Shown: positions 14,291 through 23,349 of the stretch, piece by piece
Numbering within the stretch: position 1 is the stretch's first letter
Layout: each line of letters begins with the position of its first letter
IMG/VR virus record: IMGVR_UViG_3300047317_000335
Location: 1-40,212 of that record
Reading direction: 5' to 3' (one strand)
Source of the DNA: a virus
Length of the DNA: 40,212 nt
The notes under the pieces: generated by a model
Seen by the model: only the letters and a program-made list of their open reading frames with translations
Told to the model about the DNA's origin: nothing
Databases searched by the model: none
Made by a program: the position numbers and the translations under genes

Positions 14291-17200
14291 ATGGGCGCGT
14301 TGCCTCCGGTATTTGTTGAATTCCTTGGCCGCTCCACTGGCTTTATGGCCACGGCCAAGGGAGTCAAGACAGAACTTGCCACCGTTGAGGCTGAAGGCGG
14401 CGGCAAAATGGCCAAGTTTGGCGCGGTGAGCAAGGCTGCGCTACTTGGTGTAGGTGTGGCCGCTGGCGTGGCTGCTGTCAAGACTGTGCACATGGCTGCC
14501 GACTTTCAAACGGCCATGACTCGCGTGCGCACTGGTGCCGGTGAGTCCGCGCAAAACATGAAAATGGTTGGTGACGGTGTACTCAACATGGCTGGCCGTG
14601 TCGGTCAGTCAACTGAGCAACTCACCAAGGGCCTTTACATGGTTGAGTCCGCCGGTTACCACGGATCTGATGCGCTGAAGGTGCTGGAAACCAGCGCCAA
14701 GGGGGCCAAGGTTGGTGCGGCGGAGCTGGGCACGGTGACTGACGCCGTGACCACGGCCATGAACGCTTACAAGCTGGGCGCTGGTGACACCACAACGGTC
14801 ATGAACGCCCTGGTTGCGACGGAGTCTGAAGGCAAGACCAACCTTGAGGCGCTGGCCGGATCAATGTCCGGCATTCTGCCGGTTGCTGCCGCCGCTCACG
14901 TTGGGCTCAATGAAGTCTTGGGCGCCATGGCCACCATGACGTCACAGGGTACGGATGCACGCGTTTCGGCGACGTATCTCCGGCAGACGATCGGCCAACT
15001 TTCCAACCCTTCAACCAAGGCTGCGGCCACTATGAAGGGGCTTGGGCTTGATGCCAACAAGGTTTCGCAGGAGCTTGGTAAAAGGGGTCTCGCTGCCACG
15101 CTGACGACGCTTACGGACGCCATCAAGAGCAAGATGGGCCCGGCTGGCACTGTGCTAATTAGCACACTGCAAAAGGCATCCAAGCACAGCAAGGACTTTG
15201 CGGGTGTGCTCCAGCATGCCAGCGGCAGCCAAAAGACATACATCGGCGCGCTGGCCACCATGGTGGGTGGTACCAAGTCCATGATGGGTGCTTTGCAGCT
15301 CACCGGACCGCACATGGACACGTTTAAGAAGAACGTGGATGGTATCGGCAAGCACATCCGCGATGGTGGCAAGAACATTGAAGGCTGGAGCGACGTTCAA
15401 AAGACGTTCAACCAGCGCATGGCTGAGGCCAAGGGCGCCATTGAGGCAGTCGGCATCAAGATTGGTACGGTGCTACTGCCGTACGCCACCAAGATGGCTG
15501 GTTGGCTGGCAAGCGGCGTCACGTGGATGACTAAGCACAAGGCAGCCGTTTATGCCCTTGCTGGAGCCATCGGCGCTATTCTGGCCGTTGGTCTGGCCGT
15601 GGCCACTGCCGCAGTAATTGAATTCACCGTGGCCATGTGGGAAACCGGTATTCCCGAAATTGTGCTTGGTGTCATGGCGCTGGCCGCTGGCATCATGTAC
15701 CTGTATTCGCACTGGAGCCAGGTTTCCGCGTGGCTGTCCGGCGAGTGGCAGACGGTCATGCACGCGCTTGGCGACGCGTGGCACTGGCTGGCTGACAAGA
15801 CCATGAGTGCCTGGCACACCATAGAGAATGGTGTGAAGACTGCTTGGCACGCGGTAGCCAATTTCTTTTCCTCCGCCTGGCACACGGTGACTGACCCGAT
15901 CGTCAAGGCTTGGAATTGGGTCTCTCACGCCACGTCGACGGTGTGGAACGCCATAGCCGGATTCTTCAAAAAGTGGTGGCCGCTACTGCTGCTCATCATC
16001 GCGCCGTGGCTAGTCGGGCTTATTTATCTCTGGAATCACTTTCACACGACCGTTTGGAATAAGGTCAAGTCGGTCTGGGATGCGGTTGCGGGATTCCTAA
16101 GCGATACCTGGGACGGCATAAAGTCGGTGGCCAAGTCCGTTTGGGCCTCCGTTCAGCGGAACATTGTTGATCCGATCATGGGCGTCTGGCACAAGCTAGT
16201 CAGCGTTTGGGACAGCGTATCGAGCTACCTTAGTGGCAAGTGGTCTGACCTAAAGGCCGTAGCGCTGATCACGTGGCTTGAGATCAAAAAGTCAATGATT
16301 GACCCGATCACGGGCGCTTGGCACACCATCACCAAAACGATGGGCCAAATAAAGGATGCGATATCTAAGAAGCTGGACGACGCGTGGACGGCTGTAAAGA
16401 ACATCGGCACCAAGTTTGCGACCATCGGTAAGGCAGTCGTTGACGGCATCGTTACCGGCATCACAAACGCGGCCAGCGGACTAATGGACAAGGTTGGGGG
16501 TCTGGCTAACGACGCACTTACCGCTGCTAAGCACGCGATCGGCATCAAGAGCCCCTCTCGCGCGTTCCGGGACCAGGTCGGCAAGTGGATACCGCTCGGC
16601 ATCGCCGAGGGCGTCAGGGCGCACGCCAGCCACGCGCACGACTCCGTCCGGGAAACCGCTACCGGCATGGTGAGCACTTTCTCTAACGCGCTGGGCATCG
16701 CCTCCCCCAGTAAGGTGTTCCGGCAGCTTGGTATCTGGGTTCATCAGGGCCTAGTCGACGGGCTAACTGGCTCGCTGTCGCAGGTGAAGAGCGCCGTCAA
16801 GAAGACTGAGACTGAGCTGATACAGGCTCGGAATCGGCTCGCTGACATGCTCGGCACGAAGGCTGGAAAGGGCCACAAGGGATGGATTAAGTCCCATGAG
16901 GCAGCGATCACGCACCTTGAGAGCATGGTGAAGCGCGAGGGTACACAGCTTGAGCGGCTGGCTACCCAGCGCGAGGGAATCGCCAAGCGGTTGAAGTCGG
17001 CGCAAGACCACCTCAAGAGCATTGCAAAGGAATGGGCAGCGACCCAAAAGGATGTTGCCAACAACATCATGCAGGGCGCCAGCATCATCACTCAGAGCCA
17101 GACTGATGGGCTCTCGCTGGACGCTGCCACTGTGGTGGATAACATGCAGCAGCAGGTACAGGCAGCCACGGAGTTTGCGGCCAACCTTGACGCGCTGCGT

Positions 17201-17812
17201 AAGCGTGGGCTCCGCTCTGACCTGGTCAAGCAGATTGCCGACGCTGGCGTTTCTGGTGGTGGCGACACGGCGCAAGCGTTGCTTACAGCGAGCCCCGACC
17301 AAATACGGCAACTCAATCAGTTGCAAACGCAGTTGGGGAGTGCAGCCAATGCCACCGGTGCCACCGTGGCGGACGGCATGTACGGCGCTGGCATGAATGC
17401 CGCCAAGGGTCTTATCAAGGGGCTTCAGTCCCAAGAAAAGGCCATTGACAAGCAAATGTTGAAGATTGCCAAGAGCATGGAAAAGGCAATCAAGCACGCG
17501 CTTGGCATTCACAGCCCCTCGCGTTTGTTCCACGAAATTGGACAGTTCGTGTCCGCTGGTCTCGTGAACGGCATTGACTCCGGTCACGGGAACGTTGAGC
17601 GCTCCGCGCATCGCATGTCTGACGCTGTGGTCCGGGGCGCCAAGGTTCCCCGACTGAGCGGCACGGCTGGCGGAGGTGGCAACACCGTGGTTGTGAACAT
17701 CCATGTTGAGGGCAGCGTGTTGGCGGAGCGCGACCTACGCGACACGGTGCAGCGCGAAATGCTGCGCCTTGGCTCGCGCAACTCAAACACCTGGGCACCG
17801 TACCGACGCTAG
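14291..17812 (+). CDS. Tape measure protein
   Basis: A 1173-aa protein that sets tail length (at about 1.5 A per residue, roughly 175 nm). AGGAGGTAACC before the ATG is a perfect ribosome-binding site. The N-terminal third matches TP901-type tape measures: MAADFQTAMTRVRTGAGESA and VESAGYHGSDALKVLETSAK. Hydrophobic segments lie near residues 430-490 and 560-590 (WPLLLLIIAPWLVGLIYLW). Trp-rich repeats (SAWHTI, TAWHAV, AWNWVS) occupy about 500-700. The C-terminal half has three copies of a GIxSPSxxF motif, each followed by G and GLxxG-like spacing, plus coiled coil. A variant of the 22-bp palindrome lies inside at 15148. Confidence 0.95.
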   Translation: MGALPPVFVEFLGRSTGFMATAKGVKTELATVEAEGGGKMAKFGAVSKAALLGVGVAAGVAAVKTVHMAADFQTAMTRVRTGAGESAQNMKMVGDGVLNMAGRVGQSTEQLTKGLYMVESAGYHGSDALKVLETSAKGAKVGAAELGTVTDAVTTAMNAYKLGAGDTTTVMNALVATESEGKTNLEALAGSMSGILPVAAAAHVGLNEVLGAMATMTSQGTDARVSATYLRQTIGQLSNPSTKAAATMKGLGLDANKVSQELGKRGLAATLTTLTDAIKSKMGPAGTVLISTLQKASKHSKDFAGVLQHASGSQKTYIGALATMVGGTKSMMGALQLTGPHMDTFKKNVDGIGKHIRDGGKNIEGWSDVQKTFNQRMAEAKGAIEAVGIKIGTVLLPYATKMAGWLASGVTWMTKHKAAVYALAGAIGAILAVGLAVATAAVIEFTVAMWETGIPEIVLGVMALAAGIMYLYSHWSQVSAWLSGEWQTVMHALGDAWHWLADKTMSAWHTIENGVKTAWHAVANFFSSAWHTVTDPIVKAWNWVSHATSTVWNAIAGFFKKWWPLLLLIIAPWLVGLIYLWNHFHTTVWNKVKSVWDAVAGFLSDTWDGIKSVAKSVWASVQRNIVDPIMGVWHKLVSVWDSVSSYLSGKWSDLKAVALITWLEIKKSMIDPITGAWHTITKTMGQIKDAISKKLDDAWTAVKNIGTKFATIGKAVVDGIVTGITNAASGLMDKVGGLANDALTAAKHAIGIKSPSRAFRDQVGKWIPLGIAEGVRAHASHAHDSVRETATGMVSTFSNALGIASPSKVFRQLGIWVHQGLVDGLTGSLSQVKSAVKKTETELIQARNRLADMLGTKAGKGHKGWIKSHEAAITHLESMVKREGTQLERLATQREGIAKRLKSAQDHLKSIAKEWAATQKDVANNIMQGASIITQSQTDGLSLDAATVVDNMQQQVQAATEFAANLDALRKRGLRSDLVKQIADAGVSGGGDTAQALLTASPDQIRQLNQLQTQLGSAANATGATVADGMYGAGMNAAKGLIKGLQSQEKAIDKQMLKIAKSMEKAIKHALGIHSPSRLFHEIGQFVSAGLVNGIDSGHGNVERSAHRMSDAVVRGAKVPRLSGTAGGGGNTVVVNIHVEGSVLAERDLRDTVQREMLRLGSRNSNTWAPYRR
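15148..15169. repeat. Operator-like palindrome variant inside tape measure gene
   Basis: CACTGTGCTAATTAGCACAC then TG. It matches 17 of 22 positions of the intergenic palindrome, and the central TGTGCTAATTAGCACA is perfectly self-complementary. It is the only such copy within a coding sequence. It could be a weak operator or chance. Confidence 0.4.
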
Positions 17813-17828
17813 GCAACGCTTCCAGGGG

Positions 17829-17850
17829 CAGTGTGTGAATTCGCATGCTG
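17829..17850. repeat. 22-bp palindrome, copy 5, in extended hairpin
   Basis: CAGTGTGTGAATTC followed by GCATGCTG. CCAGGGG and CCCCTGG on either side extend the pairing to 17822-17857, forming a 36-nt near-perfect hairpin after the tape measure gene. There is no T-run, so termination would be inefficient or factor-aided. Confidence 0.9.
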
Positions 17851-17856
17851 CCCCTG

Positions 17857-17876
17857 GGGTGCGTTTGTGCCCCCTA
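17857..17876 (+). repeat. Start-associated 20-bp element, copy 2
   Basis: GGGTGCGTTTGTGCCCCCTA, ending 19 bases before ATG 17896. Its CCCC can pair with the ribosome-binding site GGAAGGGG. It directly adjoins palindrome copy 5. Confidence 0.75.
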
Positions 17877-17895
17877 TGTATGGAAGGGGTGAGCT

Positions 17896-20748
17896 ATGGC
17901 TCTCAATCCAAATTTTCCGCAGATGGAATACGGCTGGGGTGCACTGTGGAATGCCAACGCCGGTGACTCGCCGATAGACCGGTACGTCAACGTGACGCCA
18001 CGGACCCACGGAAGTGCGGGCACGTCGCGCGGTCGACAGTATGAGCTTGACCAGGTACAGGCTGGCACGCTTCAGCTTGCGCTGAGCAACACGGATGGTG
18101 CGCTGGACCCCAACAACGGGGCCGGTCCGTACGCAGGCCACATCTGGCCCTATCAGCCGTTCCGCATGCGCGCACAGTGGCCACCTACCGCCAACCTGCT
18201 GGCGCCTGTAATCGCCAACGGTGGCGACGGCTCACCCGTGGGTACGCTGGACGCTGGCAGCGCCGGACAAGACATCTTGAGCAGCACAGACGGCACCGGT
18301 GGGCAGATTGTTGCCAGCGGCACGGCCTACAACGGCACCAACGTTCTTCAATTCAACGTGCCGTCCGCCACGGCTGTGGCCACGCGTATTGCGCACACTC
18401 CGCAGCCTGCTGTGTTGCCGCTCCAGACGTACACCATGACCATGCGGGTACGGAACATCACTCCGTCCACCTCGCTGGACGTGAAGCCGGTTATTGGTTG
18501 GTACGGTCCGCCTCCGCCGGGCGCTCCCATCACCAGCGTCTACGGCACGACTGTGACGCTGGCAGGTTCGGCCACGGCGCCTTGGACGACTGTCACCGTT
18601 ACTGCCACGGCGCCAACTAGTCCGTACGGCGTAGACGTTGGTGTTGCTGTGGCTACAACTGCCGCCGCTACCTGCTCCGTTCAAGTCGACGGCTGGCAGC
18701 TGGAAAAGGGCAGCGTTGCAAGTGCCTTCATTTCTCCGGGCACTTGGTATCCGGTCTACTCCGGTTTCGTTGAGCGCTGGCCGCAGAGCTGGGACCTTGA
18801 ATCCACGTACGGCCTGGTGAGTCCGACGACCGTGGACGCCTTTGCGCTGCTCTCTCAGCGACAGTTGCGCGACCCGCTGACGGAGGAGATTTACCGGCGG
18901 AACCCCACTTTCCTTTACACGCTGGCTGACCCGGCTGGCTCCGGCACGTTCACCGACTCCACTGGCAAAAATCCGGCCGTGTCGGTCGCTAAGAGCAAGT
19001 ACGGCGCTGGCTCGCTGGTCTCTGGTGTGTCCATCACGTCTACTGACGCCGGAGGCGCCTATACCGGCGCTACGGGCACTGTGGTGCGAATCAGCAACAG
19101 TAACCCCGGCACCAGCACAGTAGGCCCGGCATCGTTCATCAACCTTGCTGCCGCTGGCATTGTGGGTCCAGAGACTCCCAATACGTGGGCGCGGATGATG
19201 GCGTTTCGCTGGACCGGTTCCGGCAATCCGGCCAGCGCTGCCTATGTCTGGACGTCGTTTGATAAGCAGCGCGCCAACGGTCTGCCGTCCGGCTCAACTA
19301 TCCGGTTCACCATTCAGAACGACGGTAAGTTTGCTGTCGGTATGGGTGGGCCCTCCGGCAACATGCAGGGATACGTCCCGCAGACCGCTGGTGTTGGTGT
19401 CACGGTGACGGATGGTGACTGGCACCTTGCCGGGGTTGCCTGTAATGCGGCTACCGGTGAGGTTTGGGTGACGTGCGACGGAGTTTCGAGCTATTGGAGC
19501 GGCCAAGGGGCAATCAACCCCACTGGCGTTGTTGGTGACTCTGTTGGTGGCTGGGTTGACCCCACTGTGGGCAACGGAACTGCGTGGAATTTCAAGGGCG
19601 ACATTTCCTATGTGATGGAATTCCCCACGTTCCTTGGCGGCAGCGACTTCAGCGCCATTTATGGTGCATGGAAGAACGCATTCGCCGGTGACTCGACCGA
19701 TAAGCGATACGCGCGCATTCTGACCTATGCCGGTTACAACGGGCCCAGCAGCATTCAGCCAGGTATGACCACCAGCATGGGACCCATGACTTCCGACGGC
19801 ACGGACGCGCTGAGCGCGCTTAACGACGTGGTCACCACTGAAAACGGTGAGCACTACGTTGACCGCGCGGGTGTCGTCACGTTCAAGGCGCGCAGCGCGA
19901 GGTACAACGCCACGGTTCCAACTTTCACCTTTGGTGAGCGCACGGACCTTGGCGAATTGCCATACGAATCGGTTGAGCTGGACTACGACCCTACGCACCT
20001 GGCCAACCTGGTGACGGTTACGCAGAAAAGCACCGGCCAGACATTCACTGCCGCTGACGCCACCTCGCAGACCAACTATTTCCCGCGCACCATGACACGG
20101 GATATCGACAGCACGGACCCGCTTGAGTGCCAGGATGCTTCCAACTACCTGCTCAGCAGGTATAAGAACCCCTTGCCGCGCGTGTCCACGCTGGTGCTGC
20201 ACCCGGCTGCCAATCCGGCGCTGTGGCCCGCGTGTCTCTCGCTGGAGCTGGGCACCCGTGTCCGAATCATGCGACGACCCATCGGCGCTCCGGCAATTCA
20301 GATTGACGCGTTCGTGGAGCAGGTGCAATGGGGTGTGTCAGACAAGGGTGACGCCACCGTAACGCTCCAGTGCAGCCCCATCGACGCACAGCCCTACGCA
20401 GCCTTTGCGGCATGGCGAACGACGCTTAGCGCTGTGTCTTCAGCGGGTGCCAACTCCATCACGGTGAACGCGCCCGCATTCGACACGGTAAACCCCCTGT
20501 CGGCGCTGGTCACTCCGGGTCAAGTGCTGGTGGTGGGGCAAGGTGGCGCCACGCCGGACACCATGACTGTTCAGTCTGTGTCTAATACCGGAACCAACTG
20601 GACCACGGGAACTATCACGTTCACCGCGACCATGCCGCACGCACATTCCAACGGGGACACCGTAGGCGAGGCGCTTCCGGCTGGCGTGACCAACGCAGCA
20701 ACTTGGGACACGCTCTCAAAATTCGACAGCATCGCATTTGCCTACTAG
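17896..20748 (+). CDS. Large minor tail protein with LamG-like insert
   Basis: A 950-aa tail-tip protein. The N-terminal part (MEYGWGALWNANAGDSPIDR, then a beta-rich stretch) resembles distal-tail/baseplate proteins. Residues about 90-285 look like a carbohydrate-binding beta-sandwich (TMTMRVRNITPSTSLDVKPV, WQLEKGSVASAFISPG). Residues about 335-600 look like a concanavalin/LamG fold (FLYTLADPAGSGTFTDSTGK, FKGDISYVMEFPTFLGG). The remainder resembles tail-associated proteins (YLLSRYKNPLPRVSTLVLHP, GTRVRIMRRP). Sugar-binding folds here suggest contact with the host envelope. The gene follows the tape measure as expected. Confidence 0.85.
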   Translation: MALNPNFPQMEYGWGALWNANAGDSPIDRYVNVTPRTHGSAGTSRGRQYELDQVQAGTLQLALSNTDGALDPNNGAGPYAGHIWPYQPFRMRAQWPPTANLLAPVIANGGDGSPVGTLDAGSAGQDILSSTDGTGGQIVASGTAYNGTNVLQFNVPSATAVATRIAHTPQPAVLPLQTYTMTMRVRNITPSTSLDVKPVIGWYGPPPPGAPITSVYGTTVTLAGSATAPWTTVTVTATAPTSPYGVDVGVAVATTAAATCSVQVDGWQLEKGSVASAFISPGTWYPVYSGFVERWPQSWDLESTYGLVSPTTVDAFALLSQRQLRDPLTEEIYRRNPTFLYTLADPAGSGTFTDSTGKNPAVSVAKSKYGAGSLVSGVSITSTDAGGAYTGATGTVVRISNSNPGTSTVGPASFINLAAAGIVGPETPNTWARMMAFRWTGSGNPASAAYVWTSFDKQRANGLPSGSTIRFTIQNDGKFAVGMGGPSGNMQGYVPQTAGVGVTVTDGDWHLAGVACNAATGEVWVTCDGVSSYWSGQGAINPTGVVGDSVGGWVDPTVGNGTAWNFKGDISYVMEFPTFLGGSDFSAIYGAWKNAFAGDSTDKRYARILTYAGYNGPSSIQPGMTTSMGPMTSDGTDALSALNDVVTTENGEHYVDRAGVVTFKARSARYNATVPTFTFGERTDLGELPYESVELDYDPTHLANLVTVTQKSTGQTFTAADATSQTNYFPRTMTRDIDSTDPLECQDASNYLLSRYKNPLPRVSTLVLHPAANPALWPACLSLELGTRVRIMRRPIGAPAIQIDAFVEQVQWGVSDKGDATVTLQCSPIDAQPYAAFAAWRTTLSAVSSAGANSITVNAPAFDTVNPLSALVTPGQVLVVGQGGATPDTMTVQSVSNTGTNWTTGTITFTATMPHAHSNGDTVGEALPAGVTNAATWDTLSKFDSIAFAY

Positions 20749-20757
20749 GGAGGGCCA

Positions 20758-21312
20758 ATGGTTCTTGCAGCCCCCACGTCATATACAGCGGCACCAGGCA
20801 ACTTTCTGACGTCAGCACTGTGGAATGCCCAGGTGCGCGATTCAAACGCGTTCTTTGCTGGCGTCCCCGTGTTCTCTGGCTATCAGTCCGTGGCCCAGCC
20901 CATCAACGGCAGTAATAACTGGGCTCCGCTCCTCATTGACTCAGAAACCATCGACAATTACGGCGGACACTCGACCACCACGAACACTTCCCGCTATACG
21001 GTCCAGCTTGCTGGCACTTATCAAGTGTTCGGTAGCGTCGCGTGGACAGCGAGCAGCACCGGTGACCGGCGACTACAGATCACTCAGAATGGCGCGTCTG
21101 TGCTGGGCTCGGCCAGTTCATTTGACCCCAGTCAGGTTGTGCTCTGTGCACAGCAGACCATGTGCATTGTCCCTGCCGCTGTGGGCGACTATTTCGAAAT
21201 TCAGGCGTGCCATACGGCGACTACGTCACCCACCACTTTCAACACCAACGCAGGTAGCGGCGGCAGCGCCATGTTTACATCAAGCATGCGCGTTCTGTGG
21301 ATTGGTAACTAA
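20758..21312 (+). CDS. Minor tail protein with jelly-roll (C1q-like) domain
   Basis: 184 aa. AGGGAGGGCCA precedes the ATG. After an N-terminal SYTAAPGNFLTSALWNAQVR, which is a frequent linker in actinophage tail-tip proteins, comes a beta sandwich with YTVQLAGTYQVFGSVAWTAS, RRLQITQNG and a final SMRVLWIGN. This resembles C1q/TNF-like receptor-binding domains. It probably forms a trimeric tip protein. It lies between the large tail-tip gene and the lysin. Confidence 0.75.
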   Translation: MVLAAPTSYTAAPGNFLTSALWNAQVRDSNAFFAGVPVFSGYQSVAQPINGSNNWAPLLIDSETIDNYGGHSTTTNTSRYTVQLAGTYQVFGSVAWTASSTGDRRLQITQNGASVLGSASSFDPSQVVLCAQQTMCIVPAAVGDYFEIQACHTATTSPTTFNTNAGSGGSAMFTSSMRVLWIGN

Positions 21313-21321
21313 GGAGAAAAA

Positions 21322-22017
21322 ATGGCTGTTCTCGGAGTGGACGTTTCCGGCTATCAGTCGGCAACGTTCGATACCAAGGGACTGGCTTTCGCGTTCGTCA
21401 AGGCGACCGAGGGGACCGGCTACGTAAACCCCAAGTACAAGGCCCAGGTTGCGCACGCGCGTGCCGCTGGCCTGGTGGTCGGTCACTACCATTTCGGCAA
21501 GAACGGCGGCAGCGCTGAGGCCGATTACTTCCTGGGCAAGCTTGAGTTGCACACGGGGGATATCCTCGCTTTCGACTGGGAGACCAGCGGCGTTTCGCAG
21601 AGCGAGCGCGACGCGTTCATATCGCGTGTGAAGGCCAAGGCGCCCGGTCATAAGGTGGTGCTGTATTGCAACACGGATTACTGGCACCACCGTGATAGCG
21701 ACAATGGCGGACCCATGGACGGTCTGTGGATTGCTGACCCCAACCACCCGGCGGGGAAGCCCAGCGTCCAGCACGGGTGGGTGTTCCACCAGTATTCGTG
21801 GGCCGGTGGTATTGACCGCAACGTGGCCAATTTCAAGGATGCTGCCGCGCTCCGTGCTTGGGCGACTCCGCACGCTGCCGCCAAGCCTCCGGTGCCTCCG
21901 GCGACTCACCCGGCTCCGGTTCCGGTGCACCCTGCCCCGGCTCCGGCTCCGTCCCTTGAGCAGCGCGTGAGCAAGCTTGAGGCGGACGTCAAGGCGCTTC
22001 AGGCGCGGGTGCACTAG
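21322..22017 (+). CDS. Endolysin, GH25 muramidase
   Basis: A 231-aa enzyme that cleaves the glycan strands of peptidoglycan. The GH25 markers are GVDVSGYQ at the N-terminus, FVKATEGTGYVNP near 30-42, VGHYHF near 54, LAFDWETSG near 80-88 (the catalytic-type Asp-Trp-Glu) and a final beta strand with HQYSWAGGIDRNV. A Pro/Ala-rich linker (residues about 190-215) leads to a short coiled coil, LEQRVSKLEADVKALQARVH, instead of a recognised wall-binding module. There is no signal peptide, so export relies on the holin. AAGGAG lies seven bases before ATG. Confidence 0.95.
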   Translation: MAVLGVDVSGYQSATFDTKGLAFAFVKATEGTGYVNPKYKAQVAHARAAGLVVGHYHFGKNGGSAEADYFLGKLELHTGDILAFDWETSGVSQSERDAFISRVKAKAPGHKVVLYCNTDYWHHRDSDNGGPMDGLWIADPNHPAGKPSVQHGWVFHQYSWAGGIDRNVANFKDAAALRAWATPHAAAKPPVPPATHPAPVPVHPAPAPAPSLEQRVSKLEADVKALQARVH

Positions 22018-22349
22018 TGAGCATCATTGACGGCGCCAGCCTGACACCCGGAGTGGCGTGGATGGTTGGCGCAATCGTCACCAGCGCGGTAACCACGGGA
22101 CCGGCGTACCTCGCCGCCAAGCGCTCACGTGGTGCAGCGCGGGAAGAGGGGGCACTCACCCGTGATGCTGTCGTTGAAGCCATCGGCGAACTCAACGGCA
22201 GGATTGACCAGTTGGGGGAGGGGTTGCGCTCCGACATAGGCGAAGTGCGCGACTGGCAAGCGGCACACACCACCGAACACGCGGTGTCGGCATTCCAGCG
22301 GACCAATCCGCACCCGAACAGACTCGAATACCGAAACAATCAGGAGTGA
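22017..22349 (+). CDS. Membrane protein of the lysis cassette, one TM
   Basis: 110 aa. GTG 22017 overlaps the last base of the endolysin stop. Residues about 10-33 (GVAWMVGAIVTSAVTTGPAYLA) form one transmembrane helix, followed by a charged, coiled-coil-like cytoplasmic or extracellular part (AIGELNGRIDQLGEGLRSDIG). Proteins of this kind beside a lysin and holin are candidate second holins, antiholins or spanin-like factors. The exact role cannot be told from sequence. Confidence 0.75.
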   Translation: MSIIDGASLTPGVAWMVGAIVTSAVTTGPAYLAAKRSRGAAREEGALTRDAVVEAIGELNGRIDQLGEGLRSDIGEVRDWQAAHTTEHAVSAFQRTNPHPNRLEYRNNQE

Positions 22350-22351
22350 AT

Positions 22352-22684
22352 ATGGCTATCTCTGGCAAGGTCACGGCGTCCACTGTGGCAGCGTCGGTAA
22401 CCACCGTGGTTTCCGGCATTCTCGCGCCGCACGTTTTCTGGCGCTCCGTTCCCAGTGACGTGCGCGGTCTGGTTGAGGCTGGCGTCACTGCCGTTGTCAC
22501 CTTTGGCGCTGGCTACCTCGCGCGGCATGGTGTCGACGCTGGCAAGCTTGCGGAGGATGCGGAGGCCGTAGCCGCTGATCTTGGCGTGCCGTTCATGGCG
22601 CTGTCCGATGCTCCGGAGACTCTGGCGGACGTCGTGGCGGACCCGGCGGCTACTGACCCGGCTCCGGCTGCCCCTCTCGTGTAG
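22352..22684 (+). CDS. Putative holin
   Basis: 110 aa. ATG 22352 is chosen because CAGGAG lies six to ten bases upstream; the frame also has GTG 22346. There are two hydrophobic stretches, at about 9-27 (ASTVAASVTTVVSGILAP) and about 42-58 (EAGVTAVVTFGAGYLAR), and a long acidic, Pro/Ala-rich C-terminus. Two membrane helices and adjacency to the GH25 lysin support a holin that releases or triggers the lysin. Confidence 0.75.
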   Translation: MAISGKVTASTVAASVTTVVSGILAPHVFWRSVPSDVRGLVEAGVTAVVTFGAGYLARHGVDAGKLAEDAEAVAADLGVPFMALSDAPETLADVVADPAATDPAPAAPLV

Positions 22685-22686
22685 CG

Positions 22687-22706
22687 GGGAGCGTTTGTGC
22701 CCTCTC
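22687..22706 (+). repeat. Start-associated 20-bp element, copy 3
   Basis: GGGAGCGTTTGTGCCCTCTC. It lies directly against palindrome copy 6 and ends 33 bases before TTG 22740. Confidence 0.75.
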
Positions 22707-22741
22707 CAGTGTGCGAATTCACACGCTGGGGAGGGCATTTT
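22699..22741 (+). terminator. Terminator-like hairpin built on palindrome copy 6
   Basis: GCCCTCTCCAG pairs with CTGGGGAGGGC outside the palindrome and is followed by ATTTTG. The right arm GGGGAGGG is also the only ribosome-binding site for TTG 22740, so folding would both end late transcription and hide the next start. Confidence 0.7.
22707..22728. repeat. 22-bp palindrome, copy 6
   Basis: CAGTGTGCGAATTC followed by ACACGCTG. It forms the centre of the terminator hairpin at 22699-22741. Confidence 0.9.
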
Positions 22742-23291
22742 GCGTTATCCGAACATTGCGCTTAGCGGTAAGGCGCAGTCCGGCAAGGACACAGCGGCGG
22801 CACACCTGGTGGAAGTCCACGGGTATACGCGGCTGGCGCTGGCGGACCCACTCAAGGAAATGGCGCTGGAGATCAATCCGTACATTCCCACGGGTTACGG
22901 AGTCTTGGCGCGGCTGGCGCGACTTGTTGCCGACGTTGGTTGGGACTACGCCAAGACCACGTATCCGGAAGTCCGGCGGCTGCTCCAGCACACCGGCCAA
23001 ACCGTCCGAGAGTACGACCCGGAATTCTGGCTGCGCGCGCTGTACCGCCAAGCGGAGCACGTTGCCGGGCCAATCGTTGTAACGGACGTGCGGTACCGCA
23101 ATGAGCTTGCCTCGCTCTCGCGCGCTGGCTTCACAGCGGTGCGGATCATGCGTCCGGGAATCGTCGGCATGACGCACGCCAGCGAAACGGAGCTTGACGG
23201 ACTCACGTTCACCGCTGGCGTATCGAATGACGGCACCGTGGAACGGCTACACGCCAAGATTGACGGGCTGCTGGCCGCGCTTGCCGACTGA
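22740..23291 (+). CDS. Deoxynucleoside monophosphate kinase
   Basis: About 183 aa. Phosphorylates dNMPs for phage DNA synthesis. NIALSGKAQSGKDTAAAHLV near the N-terminus is the P-loop (GxxxSGKD-type) and LADPLKEMAL the following substrate helix, as in phage dNMP kinases. QTVREYDPEFWLRALYRQAE and VVTDVRYRNELASLSRAG are further family segments. TTG 22740 is the likely start; no ATG or GTG is usable in this frame before the P-loop. Functionally it belongs with ThyX and dCMP deaminase far to the right, yet it sits at the end of the late module. Confidence 0.85.
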   Translation: MRYPNIALSGKAQSGKDTAAAHLVEVHGYTRLALADPLKEMALEINPYIPTGYGVLARLARLVADVGWDYAKTTYPEVRRLLQHTGQTVREYDPEFWLRALYRQAEHVAGPIVVTDVRYRNELASLSRAGFTAVRIMRPGIVGMTHASETELDGLTFTAGVSNDGTVERLHAKIDGLLAALAD

Positions 23292-23295
23292 AAAC

Positions 23296-23337
23296 AACCC
23301 CTGTCACTGGGCATCATGCCTGGTGGCAGGGGTTTTC
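23296..23337 (+). terminator. Rho-independent terminator
   Basis: AACCCCTG pairs with CAGGGGTT around an inner hairpin and is followed by TTTTC. It lies five bases after the kinase stop and separates the late module from the early module. Confidence 0.85.
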
Positions 23338-23349
23338 TGCGTTCCGGGG

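Noticed and set aside
16763-17704. 313-aa minus-strand frame opposite the tape measure
   Set aside because: Same reason: no start signal, and the forward protein is clearly coding.
19294-20328. 344-aa open frame on the minus strand
   Set aside because: It is a shadow of the 950-aa tail protein gene: composition follows third-position GC bias, there is no ribosome-binding site, and all neighbouring genes read rightward.
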